Assembly (NCBI RefSeq): GCF_026616205.1
Contig: NZ_JANHGR010000001.1
Coordinates: forward strand, 1,364,001-1,428,000
Origin: Halolamina litorea
Lineage (GTDB): Archaea; Halobacteriota; Halobacteria; Halobacteriales; Haloferacaceae
Length of the DNA stretch: 64,000 nucleotides
Direction: 5' to 3'
Program-made: the position numbers and the translations under genes
Notes under the pieces: model-generated
Seen by the model: the letters and a program-made list of their open reading frames with translations, nothing else
The model's database searches: none
Told to the model about the DNA's origin: nothing
Part shown: in pieces, positions 8,934-17,308 of the stretch
Layout of the letters: each line of letters begins with the position of its first letter
Position numbering within the stretch: position 1 is the first letter of the stretch

Positions 8934-9500
8934 ATGGATCAGTCTGATCCACCCGTCGTGCTCGCCGTCGACGACGACGACGACGTGCGGACCACCTACG
9001 AGCTCTGGCTGAACCGCGACTGGGAGGTCCGAACCGCCTCGGGCGGCGAGGAGGCCCTCGAGGAACTCGACCCCGCCGTCGACGTGGTGCTGCTCGACCG
9101 CATGATGCCCGGGCTCTCGGGCCGGGACGTGCTCGCGGCGATAGGGGACCGCGAGGCCGACCCGCAGGTGGTGATGATGACCGCCGTCGACCCCGGTCTC
9201 GACATCGTCGAGATGCCGTTCGACTCCTACGTGACCAAACCGGTCGACCGTGACGAACTCAACGACACCGTCGACACCATGCTGGAGCGTCGGGAGTACG
9301 ACGACCGGCTGCAGGCCTACTACGCGCTTGTCGAGAAGCGGGCGACGCTCGAAGCCGAGAACACCGAGTCGGCACTGCAGGACGACGAGCGCTACCACGA
9401 ACTCGGCGACCGGATCGAGGAACTGGAGGGCGAACTCCACGCGGAGATGGGCGACATGGACACCGCGGAGTTCGCCGCGCTGCTCGACGACGTGGTCTGA
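8934..9500 (+). CDS. HalX-domain response regulator
   Basis: A 188-residue response regulator. The receiver domain (1-120) has the acidic pocket AVDDDDDV, the phospho-acceptor D55 in VVLLDRMMPG and the conserved lysine in SYVTKPVD. The rest is the HalX domain, a coiled-coil module restricted to haloarchaea (ALVEKRATLEAE onward). HalX proteins lack a recognised DNA-binding domain, so output is probably by protein contact. It lies directly after the membrane kinase and is its likely partner. Confidence 0.92.
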   Translation: MDQSDPPVVLAVDDDDDVRTTYELWLNRDWEVRTASGGEEALEELDPAVDVVLLDRMMPGLSGRDVLAAIGDREADPQVVMMTAVDPGLDIVEMPFDSYVTKPVDRDELNDTVDTMLERREYDDRLQAYYALVEKRATLEAENTESALQDDERYHELGDRIEELEGELHAEMGDMDTAEFAALLDDVV

Positions 9501-9572
9501 GCGGCCAGGTGTTACGTTCCCGACACTCCATCGGCAAGAAAGGTTTTGCCGGTAGATGGCGAACCGGTGGGC

Positions 9573-10481
9573 ATGGAACAGACGACACTCACGCGACGTG
9601 ATGCCCTCCGTGTCGGCGGCGCAGCAGCGCTGGTCGGTCTCGCCGGCTGTTCCGGGAGCGGCAGCCTGGGCGGTAGTGCAACCGTCTACGGCCAGTGGAC
9701 CCCCGAACAGGAGGGCAGCGGCGCCGACCAGAGCGGCGAGTCGATGCGGGCGATGAAGCCCTCGACGCTCGCGGAGAACCGCTACGTGCTCGGCGACCGC
9801 TACGACCTGATGGCGGCGTTCCTCGACCCGCCCGTGCCGACGCTGGAGTTCGGAGAACTCGACTCAGTCTACTACAACGGCGGCTGGGCGACCTCGCTCT
9901 ACGGCGTCGAGGCCGAGTTCGACCAGTCGGCGATGGTCACGGCCTATCAGGAAGAACAGGGGGCTGAATCAGTCAACAGCACCTACGAGGGCTACGAACT
10001 CTACCGGATCGACGCGACGCTCACCTCCTACCTCGTCGGCGTCGCCGACGGCCGCATCGCCATCGCGGGCAACGGCGACCGCGACCGCGCGGCGATCGAG
10101 TCGCTGATCGACGCCCGCGAGAAGGGGAACCGACGGGCCAGCAACGACGGCCCGCTTGCCTCGATCCAGTCGGCGGTCGGGCAGGAGTCCCACACGCAGG
10201 TCTCACTCGGCGACGACGTGGGGCTGCAGGTCGGCGAAACGACGCCGACGGCCGTCGCCACCGGGTTCAGCGTCTCCGACAGCGAGAACGACCTCGTCAC
10301 CCTCACCAGCGGCTTCGTCCTCCCCGAGACGGTCTCCGACCCGGAGGCGGCCGTCGAGGCGCGGGTCAGCGCGGACGCATCCGTCGGCGTGCTGAACTTC
10401 TCCGAGGCCGACGTGAGCACCGACTCGGGCGTCGTCGTCGCCACCGAGGAGCGCGCGGCCGGCGACGCGCTCTCGTTCTGA
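9573..10481 (+). CDS. Tat-exported lipoprotein of unknown function
   Basis: A 302-residue secreted lipoprotein. The start shows a twin-arginine signal (TLTRRDALRVGGAAALVG) and a lipobox LAGC, so it is probably exported folded and lipid-anchored outside the cell. The mature part has no cysteine pattern or motif I recognise; it looks like a globular, acidic, beta-rich haloarchaeal protein. ATG 9573 is chosen because it puts the Tat motif near the N-terminus; an upstream in-frame ATG at 9546 would add nine unlikely residues. Confidence 0.82.
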   Translation: MEQTTLTRRDALRVGGAAALVGLAGCSGSGSLGGSATVYGQWTPEQEGSGADQSGESMRAMKPSTLAENRYVLGDRYDLMAAFLDPPVPTLEFGELDSVYYNGGWATSLYGVEAEFDQSAMVTAYQEEQGAESVNSTYEGYELYRIDATLTSYLVGVADGRIAIAGNGDRDRAAIESLIDAREKGNRRASNDGPLASIQSAVGQESHTQVSLGDDVGLQVGETTPTAVATGFSVSDSENDLVTLTSGFVLPETVSDPEAAVEARVSADASVGVLNFSEADVSTDSGVVVATEERAAGDALSF

Positions 10482-10530
10482 CGCGGGGTCGCTGGACTGT
10501 CCTCGCGTTTCGGCCGGTCCCGCCGAGGCG

Positions 10531-10719
10531 TTACTCCTTCGCCTCGGTGGACGGGCCAAGTACGTCGACGTTCGAAACCGGCTCGAGGAGCGCCGCGAGG
10601 ACGAACGCGATGAACGCGCCGCCGAACCCGAAGTAGTAGTAGGTGTTGATCAGGATGCCGAGTACGATGAGGTTCGAGAGATAGTTCAGCTGCTCTGCGG
10701 TCGCGTTATCGGAGCTCAT
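10531..10719 (-). CDS. Small membrane protein (62 aa)
   Basis: A 62-residue protein with a hydrophobic region from residue 15 to 45 (LSNLIVLGILINTYYYFGFG, then GAFIAFVLAALLE), enough for one long or two short membrane helices, and an acidic tail. GATTTATC (10746-10753, minus strand) sits 30 nt before the ATG, which supports expression. No function recognised. Confidence 0.65.
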   Translation of the reverse strand: MSSDNATAEQLNYLSNLIVLGILINTYYYFGFGGAFIAFVLAALLEPVSNVDVLGPSTEAKE

Positions 10720-10745
10720 TCACCGATCGATTCTCCCACGATAGT

Positions 10746-10753
10746 GATAAATC
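10746..10753 (-). promoter_or_regulatory. TATA box of the 62-aa membrane protein
   Basis: Minus strand GATTTATC centred 30 nt from the ATG at 10719. Confidence 0.5.
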
Positions 10754-10765
10754 GGATGGCTGTGT

Positions 10766-10778
10766 CCCCGCAGCGGGG
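10766..10778 (-). terminator. Short GC hairpin after the M20 dipeptidase gene
   Basis: CCCCG and CGGGG enclose a 3-nt loop in the 85-nt gap below the M20 stop codon, next to a further GGGGCCCC palindrome. There is no T-tract, so terminator activity is a guess. Confidence 0.3.
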
Positions 10779-10804
10779 GCCGGGTACGGGGCCCCGGTTC
10801 GAAC

Positions 10805-12193
10805 CTACTGGGGAAGCCCCGAGAACAGTTCGACGCTCGTCAGGATCCCGCTCCGGAAGCAGTCGAGCGCGAGGTTCTCGTCGGGCGAGTGGTTGTTCTC
10901 GTCCTCGTTCGCGTAGGGCACCGTCACGCAGGGCAGGCCCAGTTCACGCTCGAACACCGCCGTCGGGAGCGACCCGCCGAGGGTCGGCTTCAGGATCGGA
11001 TCGGTCGCCCACGCGGCGGCGACGGCGTCCATCACCGGCTTCCGAACCGGGTGGTCAAGCGCGGTCCGCTGGGGGTACATCTGACCCATCTTCGTGACCT
11101 CGACGTCACAGACGCCGGTGGCGTGCTCGTGGACGTGAGCCTCGAAGGCGTCGTAGATCGCTTCCGGGTCCTGATCGGCGACGAGGCGCATGTCCATCTT
11201 CAGCGTCGCCGTCGAGGGCAGGACGGTCTTGCTCCCCTCCCCGCCGTAGCCCGAGGAGAACCCACAGATGTTGCAGGTGGGGTAGTAGAGCAGTTTCTCG
11301 AGGTAGCTATCGCCGGGCCCCTCGGCGAAGGCGTGGATGTCGAGGTCGGCCATGACCGCCTCGGCGTCGAACGGCATCGCGTCGAGGGCCTCGCGGTCCT
11401 GCTCGTCGATCGGGCGCACGTCGTCGTAGAAGCCGTCGATGGTCACCCGGCCGGTCTCGTCTTTGAGCGAGGCGACGATCCGGACCAACTCCCACGCGGG
11501 GTTTGGGACCGGGCCGCCGTAGTTCCCCGAGTGGAGGTCGCGGTTCGGCCCCGTCACGTCGACTTGGACGTACTGCATCCCGCGGGCGCCCATCAGGACG
11601 TGCGGGCGGCCCGAGGCGTCGATGGGGCCGTCGGCGACGTACGCGAGGTCGGCGTCGGCGAACACGTCGGCGTACTCCCGGACAACCCCGTCGAGGTTCG
11701 GGCTGCCGCTCTCCTCCTCGCCCTCCAGCAGGAGCGTGACGTTGCAGGGCAGACCGGTCGTCTCCCGCAGCGCACGGACCGCACAGAGATGTGAGAACCA
11801 CTGGCCCTTGTTGTCGCCGGCACCGCGCGCGTAGATCCGATCACGGCCGTCCGGGCCCTCGCGGATCGTCGGGTCGAACGGCGGCGTCGTCCACTCGTCC
11901 GGGTCGGCCGGCTGCACGTCGTAGTGGCCGTAGACGAAGATGGTCGGCGCCTCGTCGCCGGCCACGGCGCGTTCGTCGGCGTCGGCCCGAGCGATCACCG
12001 CCGGCTGGCCGGGCGTCTCGATGCGCATCGTCTCGTCGAAGCCGTACGTCTCACAGAGCTCCTGTACCAACTCGACACACTCCGCGACGCCCTCGCCGGT
12101 CGCGCTGACCGACGGCTGGGAGAGGAGGTCGAAGAGGTCCGCGAGCTGGTCGTCCTCGTGGTCGTCGACGAACTGGCGCGCCTCGGCGCTCAT
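10805..12193 (-). CDS. M20 family metallopeptidase (CNDP-type dipeptidase)
   Basis: A 462-residue cytosolic di-zinc peptidase. Metal ligands are visible in order: YGHYDVQPAD (His and its aspartate), RGAGDNKGQ (bridging Asp), LEGEEESGSP (catalytic and ligand Glu pair), YVADGP (Asp) and the final His in DENNHSPDEN. The length and the GARGMQYVQVDVTGPNRDLHSG stretch match the carnosinase-like subfamily, which cleaves dipeptides. It is divergent from the 7TM kinase gene; CATTTATCC lies about 50 nt before the ATG. All catalytic residues are present. Confidence 0.92.
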   Translation of the reverse strand: MSAEARQFVDDHEDDQLADLFDLLSQPSVSATGEGVAECVELVQELCETYGFDETMRIETPGQPAVIARADADERAVAGDEAPTIFVYGHYDVQPADPDEWTTPPFDPTIREGPDGRDRIYARGAGDNKGQWFSHLCAVRALRETTGLPCNVTLLLEGEEESGSPNLDGVVREYADVFADADLAYVADGPIDASGRPHVLMGARGMQYVQVDVTGPNRDLHSGNYGGPVPNPAWELVRIVASLKDETGRVTIDGFYDDVRPIDEQDREALDAMPFDAEAVMADLDIHAFAEGPGDSYLEKLLYYPTCNICGFSSGYGGEGSKTVLPSTATLKMDMRLVADQDPEAIYDAFEAHVHEHATGVCDVEVTKMGQMYPQRTALDHPVRKPVMDAVAAAWATDPILKPTLGGSLPTAVFERELGLPCVTVPYANEDENNHSPDENLALDCFRSGILTSVELFSGLPQ

Positions 12194-12300
12194 CGTCGGT
12201 CACCCGTGTTCGTGTCCATGCGGGCTGGTGGCAGGGGTGGGATAAATGCGCGTCGGAGGCGGCGATAGAGGCGGCTTGGAACGGACTGATCCAAGGTCGA

Positions 12301-12311
12301 GAGATTATCTC
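12301..12311. promoter_or_regulatory. Palindrome between divergent M20 peptidase and kinase genes
   Basis: GAGATTATCTC is a perfect inverted repeat with a 1-nt centre; two further pairs flank it after one mismatch. It sits midway in the 226-nt divergent spacer and could be an operator. Otherwise the spacer holds a CATTTATCC box for the peptidase (about 12240-12248) and a weak ggttatgg box for the kinase. Confidence 0.35.
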
Positions 12312-12419
12312 GCGCGGACCTGTCACCGTGGAATACGATACGGTTATGGCCGAAACGCTGTACCCTCCGTTCGAGAAGATGTGTAGGGCCACGCGCGCCA
12401 CGGCGGAGGACCGGAGCTG

Positions 12420-14210
12420 ATGCAGTTCACGCCGGAAGTCGCCGCGTCGGCCGGGACGGCCCTACTCACCGCTGGAACCGCGGCGTACCTGTATCGCCGA
12501 CGACAGCGCTCGCTTCCGATACTCTCGCTGGTGGCGTTCAACGTCGCCGTGGCGGTGTGGACCGGCGGCAACGCGCTCCAGGCGGCCGCGACGGTGCTGT
12601 CGGCGAAGCTGTTCTGGGTGAACGTTCAGTACGTCGGGATCAGTGTCCTTCCCGTCTCAATCGTCGCGTTCGGACTCTCGCTGTCGGGCAACGAGGACCA
12701 ACTGTCGCGGCGGCGGGTCGCCCTGCTCGCGGCACCGTTGGTCGCGGTGACGCTGCTCTCGTGGACAAACGGCTACCACGGCCTCGTCCGCTCCTCGGTG
12801 GGCCTCGTCACCGTCGGGGGCACGGTGATGCTGGAGCGGGAGTTCGGTGCCGCGTTCTGGGCCGCCTGGCTGTACAGCGCCGCCCTGAACGTCGTCGGTA
12901 CCGCGCTGGTGATCCGGGCGGTGGCGTACGCCGATCAAGTGGTCGAGCGCCGCGTCCTCACGCTGTTGCTCGCCCCGCTGGTCCCGTGGACCGCACAGTT
13001 CCTCTACCTCGCGGGCATGCTCCCCGTCGAACCGGAGGTGTTCTTCGGGGTCACGGGAGTCGCGTTCGCCTACGCGGTCCTCACCTGGCAGTCGGTCGAC
13101 CCGACGCCGGCCCGCGACGCCGTCTTCGAACTGCTCGACGAAGGGGTCGTGGTCGTCTCCGGTGACGGCCACGTCGTCGACCTCAACGGGGCCGCCCGCG
13201 ACCTGCTCGGACTGGGCGAGGCGTCCGTGGTCGGAGAACCCGTCGAGGCCGCCCTGGCGGCCCACCCCGACCTGCTCGACGCGGTCCGGACGGGTGAGCC
13301 CCGCGAGGACCTCGTCGTCGAGGCCGACGGGATCGGGCGTCGGCTGGACGTCCAGTTCACCTCGTTCGACAACCTCGTCGGGCCGCCCGACCGGATCACG
13401 GTGCTGGTCGACCTGACCGACGTTCGGGAACAGGAGCGGACGCTCGAACGACAGAACGAGCGGCTCGAATCCTTCGCGAGCATCGTGAGCCACGACCTCC
13501 GGAACCCCCTGAGCGTCGCGGTCGGCCACACCGAGTTGGCCCGCGAAACGTGTGACAGCGAGCACTTGGCGGCCGTCGAGCGGGCACACAAGCGCATGGA
13601 GGTACTGATCGAGGACATCCTCACGATGGCTCGTGAGGGCGACGCCGTCGACGAGGTCGAGCCGGTCCCGCTCGCCGCGACGGCGGAGTTGGCGTGGCAA
13701 GCCGTCGCCACCGACGGCGCGGGGCTCCGCGTCGACGCCGACGCGGTGATCTCGACCGATCGGAGCCGGCTCCAACAGCTGTTCGAGAACCTCTTTCGGA
13801 ACAGCGTGGAGCACGGCTCGACGGGCAACCGAAGGGGATCCGGTGACCGCGTGGTGCACGACTCCCCGGATGCCCAAGTCGGGACCGCCAACGCGGAGGC
13901 AGCAGGGACGCGTTCCGGGACTTCTTCGGGGGAAGAGGCGTCGGCCGAGGCCGAGCGCGAGCACCTCACCGTCAGCGTCGGCCCGACGGCCGATGGGTTC
14001 TACGTCGCTGACGACGGCGAGGGGATCCCGGAGGCAGACCGCGAACGCGTGTTCGAACCGGGCTACTCCACCGGCGGTGGCGGGACGGGACTGGGGCTGA
14101 GCATCGTCGCCGAACTCGCCGAGGCTCACGGCTGGACCGTCGACGCCACGGAGTCCGCCGAGGGCGGCGCGCGGTTCGAGTTCTCCGGCGTCGGTCACGT
14201 CGAGGACTGA
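12420..14210 (+). CDS. 7TM-type sensor histidine kinase with PAS domain
   Basis: A 596-residue kinase. The N-terminal ~215 residues form about seven hydrophobic segments of the histidine-kinase 7TM type. A PAS domain follows (FELLDEGVVVVSGDGHVVDLNG). The HisKA segment is SFASIVSHDLRNPLSVAVGH, and the ATPase domain has N box LFENLFRNSVEHG, G1 DDGEGIP and G2 GGGGTGLGLSIV. Odd is an insertion of about 50 Ser/Gly/Glu/Ala-rich residues between the N box and the next core strand. No response regulator is adjacent, so its partner is elsewhere. Confidence 0.92.
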   Translation: MQFTPEVAASAGTALLTAGTAAYLYRRRQRSLPILSLVAFNVAVAVWTGGNALQAAATVLSAKLFWVNVQYVGISVLPVSIVAFGLSLSGNEDQLSRRRVALLAAPLVAVTLLSWTNGYHGLVRSSVGLVTVGGTVMLEREFGAAFWAAWLYSAALNVVGTALVIRAVAYADQVVERRVLTLLLAPLVPWTAQFLYLAGMLPVEPEVFFGVTGVAFAYAVLTWQSVDPTPARDAVFELLDEGVVVVSGDGHVVDLNGAARDLLGLGEASVVGEPVEAALAAHPDLLDAVRTGEPREDLVVEADGIGRRLDVQFTSFDNLVGPPDRITVLVDLTDVREQERTLERQNERLESFASIVSHDLRNPLSVAVGHTELARETCDSEHLAAVERAHKRMEVLIEDILTMAREGDAVDEVEPVPLAATAELAWQAVATDGAGLRVDADAVISTDRSRLQQLFENLFRNSVEHGSTGNRRGSGDRVVHDSPDAQVGTANAEAAGTRSGTSSGEEASAEAEREHLTVSVGPTADGFYVADDGEGIPEADRERVFEPGYSTGGGGTGLGLSIVAELAEAHGWTVDATESAEGGARFEFSGVGHVED

Positions 14211-14226
14211 GCCGGTCGGCCGGTCA

Positions 14227-14260
14227 GCCGGTCGGGGTGTGCTCGTGTGCCCCGGCCGGT
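14227..14260. terminator. Strong hairpin between convergent genes
   Basis: Positions 14227-14237 and 14250-14260 can form an 11-bp stem (GC pairs with two G-T wobbles) around a 12-nt loop. It fills the 53-nt gap between the convergent kinase and epimerase genes, and may serve both. There is no T-tract. Confidence 0.45.
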
Positions 14261-14263
14261 CGC

Positions 14264-15157
14264 TCAGTCCGCGAAGACGTGTTCGAGCGCCGGTTCCAGT
14301 TCCGGGTACTCCCACGTGAAGCCGTTCGCGGCCAGTTTCGCCGGGCGAACCCGGTCGCTGGCGAGCAGGAGTTCCGCACCCATCTGCCCGAACAGCAGTC
14401 GGACGGCGACCCCCGGCACCCACATCACCGTCGGCCGACCCAGAACGCTGCCCAGCGTGTCGGTGAAGGTCCTGTTGGTCACCGGTGTGGGCGTACAGAC
14501 GTTCACCGGGCCGCGTACCGACGAGCTCTCGAGGAGGTGCGCGATGATCCGGACGGCGTCGGCCCGCGTCACCCACGACATGTACTGCTCCCCGGAGCCG
14601 AGGTGGCCGCCGAGGCCGAGCCTGAACGGGGGGAGCATCCGTGGCAGCGCGCCGCCCTCGGTGCTGAGGACGATACCCATCCGGGTGTTGACGACGCGAA
14701 TGCCGGCCTCGGCGGCCGGTTGGGCGGCGGCCTCCCAGCGCTCACAGACCGTCGAGATGAACAGGTCACCCGGTGACGCGTCCTCCGTCAGCCAGCGGTC
14801 GCCCCGGTCCCCGTAGTAGCCCACGGCCGACCCCGAGACGAGGACCGCCGGCGGGTCGTCGAGGTCGGCGAGCGCGCTCGCCACCAGCCGAGTCCCCTGC
14901 ACGCGACTCTGCTCGATCCGTCGTTTCGTTCCTGTGGTCCACCGCTGGTCGATGGGCTCCCCGGCGAGGTGGACGACGGCGTCGAACCCCTCGAGGCGCT
15001 CGCGGTCGATCGTCCCGACGGCCGGGTCCCACTCGATGCCGTCGACGCCGCCGGTTCCGGGGCGGACGAGCCGTGTCACTTCGTGGCCGGCCCCTTCGAG
15101 ATGGGGGACGAGCGCACGGCCGATCAGGCCCGTGGAGCCGCTGATGAGGATGTTCAT
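14264..15157 (-). CDS. TIGR01777 family NAD-dependent epimerase-like protein
   Basis: A 297-residue short-chain dehydrogenase-type protein. Visible are the N-terminal Rossmann motif ISGSTGLIGRALVPHL, the family segment HLAGEPID, a YYGDRGDRWLTEDASPG region with the active-site tyrosine, and a C-terminal DUF1731-type tail (GRPTVMWVPGVAVRLLFGQM onward). The substrate is unknown. The start is ATG 15157; the frame remains open for 54 codons upstream but without start context. The gene may be co-transcribed with the small membrane protein 40 nt upstream. Confidence 0.88.
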   Translation of the reverse strand: MNILISGSTGLIGRALVPHLEGAGHEVTRLVRPGTGGVDGIEWDPAVGTIDRERLEGFDAVVHLAGEPIDQRWTTGTKRRIEQSRVQGTRLVASALADLDDPPAVLVSGSAVGYYGDRGDRWLTEDASPGDLFISTVCERWEAAAQPAAEAGIRVVNTRMGIVLSTEGGALPRMLPPFRLGLGGHLGSGEQYMSWVTRADAVRIIAHLLESSSVRGPVNVCTPTPVTNRTFTDTLGSVLGRPTVMWVPGVAVRLLFGQMGAELLLASDRVRPAKLAANGFTWEYPELEPALEHVFAD

Positions 15158-15197
15158 GGTCTCGGTGTCGGTTCGTGTACGGCCCGCCACCCGACCG

Positions 15198-15395
15198 TCA
15201 ACACGGGACCCCGACGTCGACGAGGTGCCGCCCCTGCTGTCGGCGCTCCCGTCGGCGCCGGGTCTCGCGTTCGAGGCCGACGTAGGCGACGTACCACTGG
15301 ATCGGGGTGAGCAGAGCACCGACCGCGAGCAGGAGAACGCCGAGCAGCACGCCGCGTCGCCAGGTCCAGAACCGGGCCTCGTGTGTCGTGATCAT
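15198..15395 (-). CDS. Small membrane protein (65 aa)
   Basis: A 65-residue protein with one membrane segment (GVLLGVLLLAVGALLTPIQW, about 13-32) and a strongly basic tail (ERETRRRRERRQQ), so the tail is probably cytoplasmic. GGAGAG lies 5-10 nt before the chosen ATG. An alternative GTG at 15464, 23 codons upstream, sits about 27 nt below a GCTATTC box and cannot be excluded. Function unknown. Confidence 0.55.
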   Translation of the reverse strand: MITTHEARFWTWRRGVLLGVLLLAVGALLTPIQWYVAYVGLERETRRRRERRQQGRHLVDVGVPC

Positions 15396-15564
15396 GGGTC
15401 TCTCCGGTCCGTCGCGGCGGACACACCCGTCCCATGTCCCGTGTATCGGCGCGACGACGAACACAGGAGGGAGTTGGTACCGGGCGAGAATAGCTGTTCA
15501 CGCTGGCTACCGAAGGTCGATCGGCGGGAGGGCGAACAGGAGCGACGAAAGGGGCGGGTCGTGG

Positions 15565-17145
15565 TCAGTCCGAGAGGTGAATCTCCCGGATCTCCATGAT
15601 CCGGTCGTCGGCCTCCAACTCCGTGACCGCAGCGTCGGGCATGTCGTCGTCGAGGCTGTACACCGTCAGCGCCTCGCCGCCGATGGTCTCACGAGCGTTG
15701 TACATCCCCGCGATGTTGACGCCGTGTTCGCCGAGCACGGTGCCGATCAGCCCGATCACGCCCGGCGCGTCCTCGTTACGGGCGACGAGCATGTGGCCGT
15801 GGGGTAGCGCGTCGACGCGGTAGCCGTCGATGGAGACCAGTCGGGGCTCCTCGCCGGTGAACAGCGTGCCCGACACAGAGAGTTCGTCGTCGCCGTCGCC
15901 GACGGTGACGGTGAGGAGGCTCCGGAAGTCGTCGGAGCTTCGCGTCTTGCTCTCGGTCACGTCGACGCCGCGCTCCTCGGCGACCCGTGGGGCGTTGACG
16001 GCGTTGACCTGCCACTCGAGCGGCGCGAACGCGCCCTGCTGGGCGCTCGCGGTGATCAGTTCCACGTCCTCCTCGGCGATCTCGCCGGCGTAGCTCACGC
16101 CGATCTCCTCGATGCGGCCGTCGAACAGCTCCGCGGCGACGCGGCCCGCGGTTTCGGCGAGGCCGATGTAGGGCTCGATGCGCGGGAACGCGCTCTCGTC
16201 GACCGACGGCGCGTTGAGCGCGTTCATCACCGGCTCACCCGCGAACGCCGCGAGCACCTGTTCGGCCGTGGCGACGGCGACGTGTTCCTGTGCCTCGGCC
16301 GTCGAGGCCCCGAGGTGGGGCGTAAGGACGATCTCCTCGGCCTCGCGCAGCGGCGAGTCCGCGGGCAGCGGCTCCTTGGCGAACACGTCGAGGGCGGCGC
16401 CGGCGACCACGCCGTCGTCGACCGCCTCCGCCAGCGCCGCCTCGTCGACGACGCCGCCGCGGGCGACGTTGATGACGTAGCCGTCCTCCATCTGGGCCAG
16501 TTCGGCCTCGGAGATCAGCCCCTCCGTCTCGTCGGTCAGCGGGACGTGGACGGTGAGGAACTCCGCGCGCTCGATACACGCCTCGAGTTCGACCAGTTCG
16601 GCGCCGATCTGGTCGGCGCGGTCCTCGCTGATGTAGGGATCGTAGGCGACGAGCTCCATCCCCAGCGCGCCGAGTCGCTTGGCGGCCTCCTGTCCGACGC
16701 GGCCGAGGCCGACGATGCCGAGCGTCTTGCCGTTGAGTTCGGTGCCGAGGAACTCCCCCTTCGCCCACGCGCCGTCGACCATGCGCCCGTGGGCCTGCGG
16801 GATCGAGCGCGCGGCCGCGAACGCCATCCCGACGGTGTGTTCGGCCGCCGCGCGGACGTTCCCCTCCGGCGCGTTGGCGACGACGACGCCGTGTTCGGTC
16901 GCCGCGTCGATGTCGATGTTGTCGACGCCGATACCCGCGCGGCCGACGATCTGGAGGTCCGGCGCGGCGTCGAACACGGCCTCGTTCACGTCGGTTCCCG
17001 AGCGGACGATCAGGGCGTCGGCGGTGGAGACGGCGTCGAGGAGGTCCTCTCCCTCGGCGTCGTAGGCGGTGGCGACGTCGTGGCCGGCACCGCGGAGCCG
17101 CTCGATGCCGGCGTCGGCGATCGGGTCCGTAATGAGTACTCGCAC
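15565..17145 (-). CDS. serA: D-3-phosphoglycerate dehydrogenase
   Basis: Oxidises 3-phosphoglycerate to 3-phosphohydroxypyruvate, the first step of serine synthesis. The 526 residues match the long SerA type: NAD-binding GLGRVGQ, catalytic VARGGVVDE, DVFAKEP and LTPHLGAST motifs, then the intervening (ASB) domain and a C-terminal ACT domain (HMLVARNEDAPGVIG) for serine feedback. I chose GTG 17145 (MRVLITDPI) instead of the in-frame ATG 17172, because a TATA-like CGTTATG (17170-17176) overlaps that ATG and lies 28 nt from the GTG. Divergent from serB. Confidence 0.94.
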   Translation of the reverse strand: MRVLITDPIADAGIERLRGAGHDVATAYDAEGEDLLDAVSTADALIVRSGTDVNEAVFDAAPDLQIVGRAGIGVDNIDIDAATEHGVVVANAPEGNVRAAAEHTVGMAFAAARSIPQAHGRMVDGAWAKGEFLGTELNGKTLGIVGLGRVGQEAAKRLGALGMELVAYDPYISEDRADQIGAELVELEACIERAEFLTVHVPLTDETEGLISEAELAQMEDGYVINVARGGVVDEAALAEAVDDGVVAGAALDVFAKEPLPADSPLREAEEIVLTPHLGASTAEAQEHVAVATAEQVLAAFAGEPVMNALNAPSVDESAFPRIEPYIGLAETAGRVAAELFDGRIEEIGVSYAGEIAEEDVELITASAQQGAFAPLEWQVNAVNAPRVAEERGVDVTESKTRSSDDFRSLLTVTVGDGDDELSVSGTLFTGEEPRLVSIDGYRVDALPHGHMLVARNEDAPGVIGLIGTVLGEHGVNIAGMYNARETIGGEALTVYSLDDDMPDAAVTELEADDRIMEIREIHLSD

Positions 17146-17169
17146 GGTCGGGTGGAGCCCCCGTCGGGA

Positions 17170-17176
17170 CATAACG
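17170..17176 (-). promoter_or_regulatory. TATA-like box of serA
   Basis: Minus strand AAAGCGTTATG, centred about 28 nt from the GTG start at 17145. It decides the serA start codon. Confidence 0.45.
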
Positions 17177-17194
17177 CTTTCTCACGCGTGGCAC

Positions 17195-17273
17195 GGAACA
17201 ACACGGTTTTTGACCATACTCGTGGATATATCTTCGTGGAAGTGTGAATACCTATCCAGCTATGTGCTGTTCC
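17195..17273. promoter_or_regulatory. Paired GTGYTGTTCC boxes in the serA-serB divergent spacer
   Basis: GTGTTGTTCC (minus strand, 17204 to 17195) and GTGCTGTTCC (plus strand, 17264 to 17273) match at 9 of 10 positions, each pointing at the gene it precedes and upstream of its TATA box. They look like paired sites for one regulator of both serine genes. Confidence 0.4.
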
Positions 17274-17280
17274 ACAAGCG

Positions 17281-17287
17281 GAATAAG
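17281..17287 (+). promoter_or_regulatory. TATA-like box of serB
   Basis: gaataag is centred 25 nt before the serB ATG at 17309, fitting a leaderless message. Confidence 0.5.
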
Positions 17288-17308
17288 CGGGGGGCCCGCA
17301 GGGGGCGT

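Noticed and set aside
10790-10830. GGTTCGAACC, the core of a tRNA T-loop
   Set aside because: The flanking bases do not form T-arm, anticodon or acceptor stems, and the sequence overlaps the M20 gene's 3' end.
12657-14576. Long minus-strand frame across the 7TM kinase
   Set aside because: It is the antisense of a complete kinase gene with all motifs; no homology-like content.
17146-17172. ATG 17172 as start of serA
   Set aside because: It lies inside the TATA-like box and would add nine residues before MRVLITDPI, which is where SerA proteins begin.
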